21,508 nt of DNA. Origin: a virus. The position numbers and the translations under genes are program-made. The stretch is taken from the IMG/VR virus record IMGVR_UViG_3300042691_009095, positions 1 through 21,508 of that record. One strand, 5' to 3'. Numbering within the stretch: the stretch's first letter is position 1; the number at the start of each line of letters is the position of its first letter. Positions 15,196-21,508 of the stretch are shown here, one piece after another. The notes beneath the pieces were generated by a model. That model saw nothing but the letters and a program-made list of their open reading frames with translations, was not told where the DNA came from and ran no database searches.

Positions 15196-16622
15196 CCCTT
15201 GCCCGGTTTGCGGCGAAGATGCCACTTGCCATCAGAGCGACCCATCAAACCACCAATCTGCATGTCTTTCTTGGGAGCCTTTCCTCCCGAAGACTGGAAC
15301 TTATCAAGCTCGGCCTGAAGGGTTGTTCCACTTGATGCAGGTTTAGAGATTTCAACTGTAGCGCCACCAGAGGCAACTTTCTTATCCATGCTCCAAGCAG
15401 GGCGTCCTCCGCCAGTTTCCAGTTCTTTGCGGAAGGCCGTGTGCATATCGTAACTAGCACTGCCAACGCTATCAACGCCTTTGCTGGATGTACTTGGTTT
15501 AGCCGAAGCTGCACTAGCAGGATTAACTGCCTTTTTAGCAGGAGCCGCGGCCTTCGGAGCCGCTGGCTTTGAAGCTGACGCCACGGGAGTGCTAAACTTA
15601 CCACGGGCTCCGCCACGAGAGGTCGGGCCCTTACTTCCACCTGTGGCTGGCTTAACGCCTCCAAATGTTCCGCCTTGCTTCGGAGTGGTTGGCAAAGCTA
15701 AGGGAGCTTTACCACTACGCTTTCCTTCTGCTTGCGCACCACGAACCAAACCAACTGCTGCGCCAGCTACAGCTCCATATTGTCTACCAACTGCATATCC
15801 AGTGGTAGCATCATCTACGACTGTAGCAAGAATATTTCTACCCGCAGATTTTCCATCACCACGAATCTTGCCAGCTACATAGCCACCACCCAATTCAGAA
15901 ACAAGGGCTTTCGGAGAAATGATATTTCCAAGTACTTTGCCACCAACTCCCCCCTTCGGGGCAGAAGCGGCAGCTGCAGGTTTGCCACTAGCGGCAGCTT
16001 TGCCACTAGTAACTGTAGGCTTGCCAACCGGAACCATACCAGTACCCGGCTTAGGCTTCGGAGCCGGAACCATAGCTGTACCTTTTGGAACCGGAACCAT
16101 TCCCTTGCCCTTAGCTACTGTTGCCATTCCTGTCCCTGTTTTCGGGGCACTAACCGCAGGTTTTGGTTTAGCTGCTTTTGCTGGCTTAGAAGATGCTGGC
16201 TTTGCATCCGGGGCTTTTGTAGTAGCAGGTTTGCTTTCTGCTTTTGGTTTGGCAGCAGAAGCCTTGGTCGGCTTATTAGCCGCGGCTGTGGCTTTCTTCA
16301 TGCCTTTGGCTTGAGCAGCTTCGGGAACAGGCTTGCCGTCGGCAACTGTAATACGAAGGCTTGCCTTAGCTCTGGCTTTCTCAGCCTTAGCTCTGCCAGC
16401 GGCAGTGTTTGTATTAATCTTCTTTGGTTCTGCTTTGCCTTTTCCCATGGCTTTCGGAGCAGCAGCTTCCAATTTTTTAGCAATATAAGCCTTGCGTTCC
16501 GCAGCTGGCATAGCGCGAATTCTTTCCAATTCTGCTCTATTTGCAATACGTACATCGGCGTCTTCAGAGAAGCCCTTTGCTTCTCCAGCGAGGTCTTCCA
16601 TTTTTACTAGTCTTTTAGCCAT
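15192..16622 (-). CDS. Highly basic Lys/Ala/Pro/Gly-rich low-complexity protein, histone H1/AlgP-like in composition
   Basis: A 476-residue protein placed between portal and scaffold. By hand count it has about 66 Lys and 21 Arg against 31 acidic residues. Residues 1-60 look folded (a helical KMEDLAGEAKGFSEDADV region, then ANRAELERIRAMPAAERKAYIAKKLE). Residues 60-225 are disordered, built from AKPK, KPA and a degenerate GMVPVPK-type repeat (163-203). Residues 245-295 are a Gly/Ala-rich stretch resembling a glycine zipper (GYAVGRQYGAVAGAAVGLVRG). Residues 300-380 are again Lys/Pro/Ala. The last 90 are more mixed and end with a basic tail (HLRRKPGKG). There is no signal peptide or enzyme motif. 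The start overlaps the portal stop (TAATG) and the end overlaps the next gene by ATGA. A role in binding packaged DNA or in the head core is inference from charge and place; it could instead be a minor head protein. Confidence 0.8.
   Translation of the reverse strand: MAKRLVKMEDLAGEAKGFSEDADVRIANRAELERIRAMPAAERKAYIAKKLEAAAPKAMGKGKAEPKKINTNTAAGRAKAEKARAKASLRITVADGKPVPEAAQAKGMKKATAAANKPTKASAAKPKAESKPATTKAPDAKPASSKPAKAAKPKPAVSAPKTGTGMATVAKGKGMVPVPKGTAMVPAPKPKPGTGMVPVGKPTVTSGKAAASGKPAAAASAPKGGVGGKVLGNIISPKALVSELGGGYVAGKIRGDGKSAGRNILATVVDDATTGYAVGRQYGAVAGAAVGLVRGAQAEGKRSGKAPLALPTTPKQGGTFGGVKPATGGSKGPTSRGGARGKFSTPVASASKPAAPKAAAPAKKAVNPASAASAKPSTSSKGVDSVGSASYDMHTAFRKELETGGGRPAWSMDKKVASGGATVEISKPASSGTTLQAELDKFQSSGGKAPKKDMQIGGLMGRSDGKWHLRRKPGKG
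16014..16136 (-). repeat. Degenerate GMVPVPK-type peptide repeat region
   Basis: Within the basic protein (residues 163-203), four imperfect units centred on GMATVAK, GMVPVPK, AMVPAPK and GMVPVGK follow each other at 9-12-residue spacing. The units alternate with Lys/Gly/Pro linkers. They are visible at protein level and only loosely at DNA level, so they are old or selected at the amino-acid level. Confidence 0.7.
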
Positions 16623-18418
16623 TACATTTGTCCTTGTGCTAATACGGCGGCCTCTTCGTCAGCCGTCAGGTTGGGGTCTACCATATACTCTTCTTGCAGT
16701 TGCTTTTGTGATTGTTGGGCCAAAGACATTGTTTCAGCATCCTCGAACACTCTCACATTATCTTGGAACAAAGCAAACTTATCAAGTCCCAAGTATTCTT
16801 CCAGCAACTTAGCAACAGCTTTGCCAGAGATATGTGTTCTAACAGACGGGTCTTGTCCAATCGCAGACTGATAAAAAGCTGTTAGATTTTGAATAGTTGT
16901 AGCTTGAGCAGCAAAATGTCGAGCTCCCATCGGTCGAATCTTGCCAGAGGCGGTGATGTCATCTTTGGTAATTTCCATAAACTTCAGAACACCAAGGTCA
17001 TCATCAAGTACTCGTACCAAGTCGGCACCATCCATATTACGCTTGCTTACCTCGAACATCTTATTCAGAATGTCTTCGATACATTCAACTTCAAAGTGCG
17101 TAATCTTGTTCTGGAAGATGCGAGAGGCGGCTTGTTCCAAGCTCTGCACTTCATATGCAGTTTTCTCGCCCGGAGTGCGGATGCCCATAGCTTGCTTGGG
17201 AGCACCAGCCATTTCTTCCATCTTGAGTTCCAGCATGGCAATCTCGTTATTAGCTGCAATAACGCCATTAAGACTCTTGCCCAGCTCCTGAATGTTTCCG
17301 CCCTCGCCAATATAAATCTCGGCATTCGGGCCCCATTCAAACTCTTCGACATTGCCTGTAATCGCCAGAGGCGGATGTACGGCCAAATCCATTGCGTCAG
17401 CTTTGAGGTTTTCCAGATGGTCAATGCGATACTGCATACCCACCAGATTGTCCAGAGGCCCCATGCCATAAAGGTTATCGGGGCGCATTCTCCAGCCCAC
17501 ATGACCTTTGGTGGTCTTGCCCATCCAAGACGGCATAGGAACAATTCGGATTACCTTGGCTCTATCTACTACCGTGATTAGCACGTTCTGATGGAACTTT
17601 CCAGTATCCTTATCGTGTAGAGAGCCCTCAAACTCTAGAATCTCGACATATCCGCTTTGCAGATAGTCCGAGTAATTGCCAAAACCATCAACCTGAAGGG
17701 CAAGGGCTTTGGAGAGGTCTTCAGTGGAGTATCCAGCCAGATTGCGGCGATAATTCTCCATATCTCCCACCACATCCTTATTATACCCCATTTCTGGCAT
17801 ATTGTCAAGCTCCCATTTCAATTCTCCGAAAGTTTTTACACTTCGGACAATATTGTAGGAGTCCTTAAAGCTGGAAGCCAGCGGATTAAAGACAACATCA
17901 TACGGGCTGATACGCTTCAGTTTAGGGCCACGATAGCCCTGAATTATGTTTCCATCAGCATCTTTATGGCTTTCGTTGACAAATACGACATCCCAAAACA
18001 CATTGCCGTAATCAATGAAGTCGTACAGAAGCTTGTACACCTCAGTGCGGAAGCCAGACATTCTAATCTTGTTGCCCACGTAGGCTTCGATTGTCTTACG
18101 CTTTTCCAGTGTAACCGCGTCTCTGCTGTATCCTTCCCACTTAAACCAGTTATCGTTAGGGAATAGGGCAGAGGCGTAGTTAGCGTGAAGATTATCTCTA
18201 ATCTGACACAACTTCGGAATGGTAGTTTTGTTCTTCCACGGGAGCTTACTATTGCTAGTCTTTGTCGTGTCCGTGGCAAAGATGTAGTTGCGCAGCTCTT
18301 CCTTCTCTTTAATCCATGTATTTCTATTTGTGTTTAGATTATCCCACATATAGGCCACTTCGCTAGCAAGTCCTGCTGGCTGCAAAATACCTTTAATTTC
18401 TGCTACTTTAACACTCAT
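16622..18418 (-). CDS. Portal (head-to-tail connector) protein, T7 gp8-like
   Basis: A 598-residue protein encoded right after the large terminase, the standard portal position. The N-terminal part has the hallmark arrangement of podovirus portals: a helix with NRNTWIKEKEELRNYIFATDT, the segment KTTIPKLCQIRDNLHANYASALFPND, and a long helical KLLYDFIDYGN. Later PDNLYGMGPLDNLVGMQYRIDHLENLKADAMD and a helical region with PGEKTAYEVQSLEQAASRIFQNKI match the stem and crown helices. The C-terminus is acidic and Gln-rich. Family length is roughly 500-730 residues (T7: 536). It forms the dodecameric channel through which DNA is packaged and ejected. It overlaps the large terminase by ATGA and the basic-protein gene by TAATG. 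Confidence 0.92.
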   Translation of the reverse strand: MSVKVAEIKGILQPAGLASEVAYMWDNLNTNRNTWIKEKEELRNYIFATDTTKTSNSKLPWKNKTTIPKLCQIRDNLHANYASALFPNDNWFKWEGYSRDAVTLEKRKTIEAYVGNKIRMSGFRTEVYKLLYDFIDYGNVFWDVVFVNESHKDADGNIIQGYRGPKLKRISPYDVVFNPLASSFKDSYNIVRSVKTFGELKWELDNMPEMGYNKDVVGDMENYRRNLAGYSTEDLSKALALQVDGFGNYSDYLQSGYVEILEFEGSLHDKDTGKFHQNVLITVVDRAKVIRIVPMPSWMGKTTKGHVGWRMRPDNLYGMGPLDNLVGMQYRIDHLENLKADAMDLAVHPPLAITGNVEEFEWGPNAEIYIGEGGNIQELGKSLNGVIAANNEIAMLELKMEEMAGAPKQAMGIRTPGEKTAYEVQSLEQAASRIFQNKITHFEVECIEDILNKMFEVSKRNMDGADLVRVLDDDLGVLKFMEITKDDITASGKIRPMGARHFAAQATTIQNLTAFYQSAIGQDPSVRTHISGKAVAKLLEEYLGLDKFALFQDNVRVFEDAETMSLAQQSQKQLQEEYMVDPNLTADEEAAVLAQGQM

Positions 18419-19947
18419 GCTGTTACGCCTCCAAAGCGGCTATTAAACTGCAATACATTGCTTCTTTTCATTTTGTTACCTCGTACCATAGGCGGCGTAG
18501 CAATATCAATTGCCGCTGTTAGCGCGTCCTTAATATCGTCGTGCGGTGGCTTCTCAAGCATCAACTCTTCTTCTAGTGCTGATGTGTTGGCCGACTTATA
18601 ATGCCAAATCTTCCGATTGTCGTACTTAGGTTCCAAAGTAGCAGCAATTCGCTCTTCCTTGTTACCCTCGTGTCTGCTCGGGCGATACTCGTCAATGACC
18701 AGATTCATGCCTTGTTTGGCTATGTAGTTTTCCTTCAGGTCTCTGACAATCACTTGTTGCGCCACAGTTACTTCGCATCGAAGCTTCTTGAATCCCCACT
18801 TCCTGTGCATCCTTTGGATGGCGTGAAAGTAGTCGCTAATCCTGTCACTCTTAAACCTATCAATATCAAGTACATAGATGTTAGAGTCGCTGTCAATGCC
18901 TACAACTACAATTGCCGTGCTGTCTGCCTTAGCCTTTATGGAGAACGCAAAGTCAATAGCAGCTACCACGTTCAGGCGCTTGTCTGCAAAGTACCAGCCA
19001 TCTGGTTCCATGCGCAAGAATCTTGGCTCAAAGTATTGAAACTTATCTGGAGAAATCCTGTGGCTTGACGGGTCATTCGGGTTCTGATAGTACTGAGCGT
19101 AAAACTGAGTTCTATCTTCGTACTCTGCCTTAATTTTGCTCAGGATGTTTCTATCAAAGCCAAATCGCTTCCCATCAGTACGAGCCTGTCTGGGCCATAA
19201 AAACTCACCATCAGTCTCTACTACACGCACGTAGCTGTCCCATACATACTCCTCGCTAACTACCTCATCATTATTATCATAGATGTGATAGGATTGTTTC
19301 ATAAAGGTTGTGTACTGGTCTTTGCCATGGTAGCGTGTACCAACACAATCCATCTTAGCGTCAGGCACTTTAATGGAAGCAATCTGGCTAATAATAGCCG
19401 CCACAGACTGCCTACCATCTTCCGTGTATGCGTTTTTGGGAACCACAACGTCGTCTAGCTTAACCTTTGTAGCGTGGAATCCAGTAACGTTTGTTGTTAA
19501 GCCAGCCGTCTTGATAGACGGGTCTCGTATACCTTCCGACTTACGAAGAGGGTGGTCTACTGAAATTTCACTTAGACTCCACTTCTCTCGCTTTCCTTCT
19601 TGGGCATGAATCATCTCAGGCCAATACTTAGTATATGTCTTATTGGTCATGATGTTTTTCATCAAGGCCAATTGCTGCTCCGCCAAGTCCGATGTAGCAG
19701 ACACATACAAAATTGTTTCAGTCGGGTCTTTAGTCAACTCCCACACTGTCTTATACGCAATCAACATAGACTTCATGTGACCACGCGGCAAGAGCACCAT
19801 TACGTTGTCTTTCCTAGACGAGCTTGTCCACCAGCGAATTAAGTCTCGGTGGCACTCGCCAAGCAACAGATGAGGGGCAACTAGCCCAATAAACACCTCT
19901 AAATCTGCTTCTGCTGCCTGTCTAATCTCGTCTTGTGTCAAACTCAT
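18415..19947 (-). CDS. terL: Terminase large subunit (packaging ATPase/nuclease)
   Basis: A 510-residue protein with both motor domains. The deviant Walker A is LPRGHMKS (53-60). The Walker B-like strand VKLDDVVV is at 162-169 with D165/D166, and the GTRYHGKD coupling motif at 203-210. The RNase H-like nuclease domain starts with AAIDFAF (Asp332), and its last metal ligands lie in HDDIKDA (469-475). Length fits the family (T7 gp19: 586). It pumps DNA into the prohead through the portal and cuts the concatemer. The ATG overlaps the upstream stop by ATGA. Walker A has Met where most have Gly, a change seen in the RGHxKS type of podovirus terminases. Confidence 0.95.
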   Translation of the reverse strand: MSLTQDEIRQAAEADLEVFIGLVAPHLLLGECHRDLIRWWTSSSRKDNVMVLLPRGHMKSMLIAYKTVWELTKDPTETILYVSATSDLAEQQLALMKNIMTNKTYTKYWPEMIHAQEGKREKWSLSEISVDHPLRKSEGIRDPSIKTAGLTTNVTGFHATKVKLDDVVVPKNAYTEDGRQSVAAIISQIASIKVPDAKMDCVGTRYHGKDQYTTFMKQSYHIYDNNDEVVSEEYVWDSYVRVVETDGEFLWPRQARTDGKRFGFDRNILSKIKAEYEDRTQFYAQYYQNPNDPSSHRISPDKFQYFEPRFLRMEPDGWYFADKRLNVVAAIDFAFSIKAKADSTAIVVVGIDSDSNIYVLDIDRFKSDRISDYFHAIQRMHRKWGFKKLRCEVTVAQQVIVRDLKENYIAKQGMNLVIDEYRPSRHEGNKEERIAATLEPKYDNRKIWHYKSANTSALEEELMLEKPPHDDIKDALTAAIDIATPPMVRGNKMKRSNVLQFNSRFGGVTA

Positions 19948-20471
19948 TGTTGCTCCGCTGGCGGTAGTTCAGGTTCAAACGGTGGGCCTTCGCCGCCTTC
20001 TGTATATACATATGTAAATGAGAACGGCAAAAAGAAATCGACTACTGCAGGAGTTCCTGCGGAGTCTGTAACCGTTACTTTAATCTCGCCAGTCTTAGAG
20101 TCATTGCGTCCAACGGAAGTAGATGCAGTTATGGTCTTAGTCTGGTCATCCACTACTATAGTTAGTGGTGGGCCATCAGCAACAACAGCAGTTACAGTGT
20201 AGGGCGATGTTCCGCCACTTACATTATATACAACTGAGTCAGACTGTGTGTCGGCAATGGGACAAGAGCCAGTGGGATTATCGCAACTCAATGTGTCTGT
20301 AAAGTTGTCTGTAGTGTTGCCAAGAGCCAAAGGAATAGCAGCAAATAAGTCCACCCAAGCACTGCCATTCCATCGCTTTGCAATTGTTAGGTCAGCCCAT
20401 GTAGTGCCATTCCAGCGCTTTTTGGTGGTGATGTTAGCCCACGAGGAGCCATTCCAGCGTGTACCTGCCAT
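19944..20471 (-). CDS. RWNG-repeat plus Ig-like domain protein, probable virion surface or fibre component
   Basis: A 175-residue protein. Residues 5-42 are three tandem 14-residue units built on RWNGxxWxxL, as found in phage fibre and surface proteins. Residues 53-76 have a Cys pair (C63, C70) in a Thr/Asp/Asn-rich linker. Residues 78-150 form one beta-rich Ig/PKD-like domain (SGGTSPYTVT, then TITAST and GEIKVTVTDSAG). The tail is Pro/Glu-rich and disordered. There is no signal peptide. It lies between the tail-fibre-type gene (3-base gap) and the large terminase (ATGA overlap). Attachment to glycans or to the particle surface is inference. It may be a distal part of the fibre encoded separately, or a head-surface decoration. 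Fold assignment is moderate; function is unproven. Confidence 0.72.
   Translation of the reverse strand: MAGTRWNGSSWANITTKKRWNGTTWADLTIAKRWNGSAWVDLFAAIPLALGNTTDNFTDTLSCDNPTGSCPIADTQSDSVVYNVSGGTSPYTVTAVVADGPPLTIVVDDQTKTITASTSVGRNDSKTGEIKVTVTDSAGTPAVVDFFLPFSFTYVYTEGGEGPPFEPELPPAEQQ
20346..20459 (-). repeat. Triplicated 42-bp RWNG-unit tandem repeat
   Basis: Three copies of a 42-bp unit (the third partial) encode residues 5-18, 19-32 and 33-42 of the Ig-like protein. The similarity is also visible in the DNA (GCCATTCCA repeated on the plus strand at regular spacing), so the duplication is fairly recent or is kept by exchange. Confidence 0.8.
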
Positions 20472-20474
20472 AAG

Positions 20475-20948
20475 TCACCAGAACCAAAGGCTTTGCATTG
20501 TAGGATGATTTAACGCTGTAGGAGCACCTGATTGAACATAGATAGTAGGCTCTGCTTCGATGGTGTCCAGTCTAGTATCAAGAGATGTCAGGTCGCTCAC
20601 CAAGCCAGTTACGTCGCTCTTGACGTGCGTGTGCGTAGCCGGAGTAAAGGTTGTGGGCTTGCCAGTAATGCTTGCCCATGTGTGCACATGATTCTCAGGT
20701 GTGTACAGGTTAAGCGTTCCAAGAGCAAGCAGTTGGCCCAATGTAACGGGCTCATTGTTTGTAGCTGCTGTAGGCAAATTAAGAATGCGGTTGCTGTTCA
20801 TGTCCAAAGAAGCAGACATCGTATTAGGAGCCGTGCCGTCTCTGCTTACGGTATTCTCCAGTGCAGTCTCAATCAATGCAAAGTTAGCATTGAGCAAGTC
20901 TACAGTAAAGCTGCCGCTTGCCAAATCGTATAGTGTTAGTTTAGCCAT
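20475..20948 (-). CDS. Short tail-fibre-type protein (fibre N-terminal / adaptor-like)
   Basis: A 157-residue protein. Residues 1-75 have the pattern of phage fibre attachment regions (MAKLTLYDLASG, then ENTVSRDGTAPNTMSASLDMN and LNLPTAATNNEPVTLGQL). Two HxH motifs, HVH (87-89) and HTH (106-108), sit in Thr/Pro-rich linkers, as in trimeric fibres that bind metal along the axis. A short coiled-coil-like stretch (LVSDLTSLDTRLDTIE) precedes the end, LWFW. No receptor-binding domain follows, so it is too short for a complete fibre; it may be an adaptor for a fibre encoded outside the window, or a head/collar fibre. AAAGGA lies eight bases upstream of the ATG. The start overlaps the small terminase stop by 8 bases. 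Confidence 0.82.
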   Translation of the reverse strand: MAKLTLYDLASGSFTVDLLNANFALIETALENTVSRDGTAPNTMSASLDMNSNRILNLPTAATNNEPVTLGQLLALGTLNLYTPENHVHTWASITGKPTTFTPATHTHVKSDVTGLVSDLTSLDTRLDTIEAEPTIYVQSGAPTALNHPTMQSLWFW

Positions 20949-21456
20949 TAGACTTTCCTTTAATTAGTTCTAAAATACGTGCGCCTTCTGCCTTGGTAGA
21001 ATCTTCTGTAAGAGTGGCTCGTTTCAAAGCTGCCTCTTTATCTGCCTTTGTAGGGCGTCCTTTCCCAGAAGAATACTCTTTATTAGCAATATACTTGGCA
21101 GCGTTGTAGTTTCCCTCTTCTGCCATTTCTTTAATTTTACTCATGGCACGAGCAGTAAGTTTTAGTTCTAGCTCATAGCGCCAATCTTCAATATGTTCTC
21201 GAATTGCAGAGTTACCACAAATCTTCTTCCAGTGATTCCAGCCAGCCAGATGTGCGTCGGCAAAGGCATACTCTGTTACGTCTTCCATTTCTAGATACAG
21301 GCGCTTCAGGCTTGTGTATGTCTTGCCCTTATACACTTTGTCTACGTCATCAAATGTAAAAAAGGCTTCTGAGTCGTAGGCTGTCTCTAGGAACAGGCTC
21401 TGGGTTTTATATCTACCCATGCTGTCCAGAAAGTCACTGCGTTGCTTCGTAGTCAT
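20941..21456 (-). CDS. terS: Terminase small subunit
   Basis: A 171-residue protein with the sequence pattern of small terminases of T7-architecture podoviruses: TYTSLKRLYLEMEDVTEYAFADAHLAGWNHW in the middle, EDWRYELELKLTARAMSKI, then GNYNAAKYIANKEYSS followed by GRPTKADKEA and a charged tail. The family binds phage DNA and starts packaging with the large subunit. AAGGAT lies about ten bases before the ATG. The start overlaps the preceding gene by ATGA. Two fibre/Ig-type genes separate it from the large subunit, which is unusual, although in T7 too a small gene lies between the subunits. Confidence 0.85.
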   Translation of the reverse strand: MTTKQRSDFLDSMGRYKTQSLFLETAYDSEAFFTFDDVDKVYKGKTYTSLKRLYLEMEDVTEYAFADAHLAGWNHWKKICGNSAIREHIEDWRYELELKLTARAMSKIKEMAEEGNYNAAKYIANKEYSSGKGRPTKADKEAALKRATLTEDSTKAEGARILELIKGKSNG

Positions 21457-21508
21457 TGTGGGTCATCCTTTTTGGGCTTCGGAATCGGGGAGCCGACATC
21501 CACAGTCG
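21453..21508 (-). CDS. 3' end of an unidentified gene cut by the right edge
   Basis: One minus-strand frame is open from the window edge to a TGA at 21455-21453 that overlaps the small terminase ATG in the ATGA arrangement seen at other junctions. The visible end reads GSPIPKPKKDDPQ, a polar Pro/Lys/Asp tail. The other two frames end without such a fit. The product cannot be identified from 17 residues. Confidence 0.5.
   Translation of the reverse strand, partial: TVDVGSPIPKPKKDDPQ

Noticed and set aside
15196-15225. GTG start giving a 96-residue form of the small gene upstream of the scaffold
   Set aside because: ATG 15195 gives the ATGA junction used at several other boundaries. The GTG form remains possible.
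15732-16610. Plus-strand frames opposite the basic protein, including a very hydrophobic one (15919-16314)
   Set aside because: Repeated Lys/Ala/Pro codons on the minus strand create long open frames on the other strand (Gly/Phe/Leu/Ala-rich). They have no ribosome binding site and no family pattern.

Overview
The window is part of the genome of a tailed, podovirus-type bacteriophage with T7-like virion architecture. Two blocks converge. A short plus-strand block at the left end (1-1172) holds the C-terminal part of an adenosylcobalamin-dependent (class II) ribonucleotide reductase and a small FmdB-like zinc-ribbon protein. A bidirectional hairpin terminator at 1176-1195 closes it. Everything from 1202 to the right edge is one dense minus-strand operon of packaging, head, tail and DNA-ejection genes, read right to left. 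No tRNA, CRISPR array, integrase, insertion sequence or RNA polymerase gene is visible here.

Order along the minus-strand operon: the tail end of an unidentified gene (21508-21453); small terminase; a short tail-fibre-type protein; a protein with three RWNG/W repeats and an Ig-like domain; large terminase; portal; a very basic 476-residue low-complexity protein; a small unknown protein; scaffold; major capsid protein; a head decoration-type protein; a strong RNA hairpin; tail tubular protein A; an 83-residue unknown protein; tail tubular protein B; a GNAT-fold protein; a small Ala/Gly-rich internal virion protein; a 1704-residue internal virion protein; a 592-residue internal virion protein; and a separate lytic transglycosylase. 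Junctions are mostly ATGA or TAATG overlaps, so translation is probably coupled. The clear gaps are before the capsid and decoration genes, after the decoration gene, and before the 1704-residue gene.

Functionally, the terminase pair and portal package DNA into a capsid built on the scaffold. The tubular proteins close the vertex and make the short tail. The GNAT-like, Ala/Gly-rich, 1704- and 592-residue proteins plus the transglycosylase sit where T7 has its internal core genes 13-16, so they probably form the ejection machine that crosses the envelope and locally opens peptidoglycan. The reductase would supply dNTPs for phage replication using host or environmental vitamin B12.

A class II reductase in a T7-architecture podovirus recalls marine phages of the roseophage SIO1 / VpV262 kind, which suggests an aquatic proteobacterial host. 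This affinity is inference from gene content and motif recognition; no database search was possible. The least explained parts are the basic protein between portal and scaffold (14% Lys by hand count), the repeat/Ig-like protein placed between the terminase subunits, and the detached transglycosylase.
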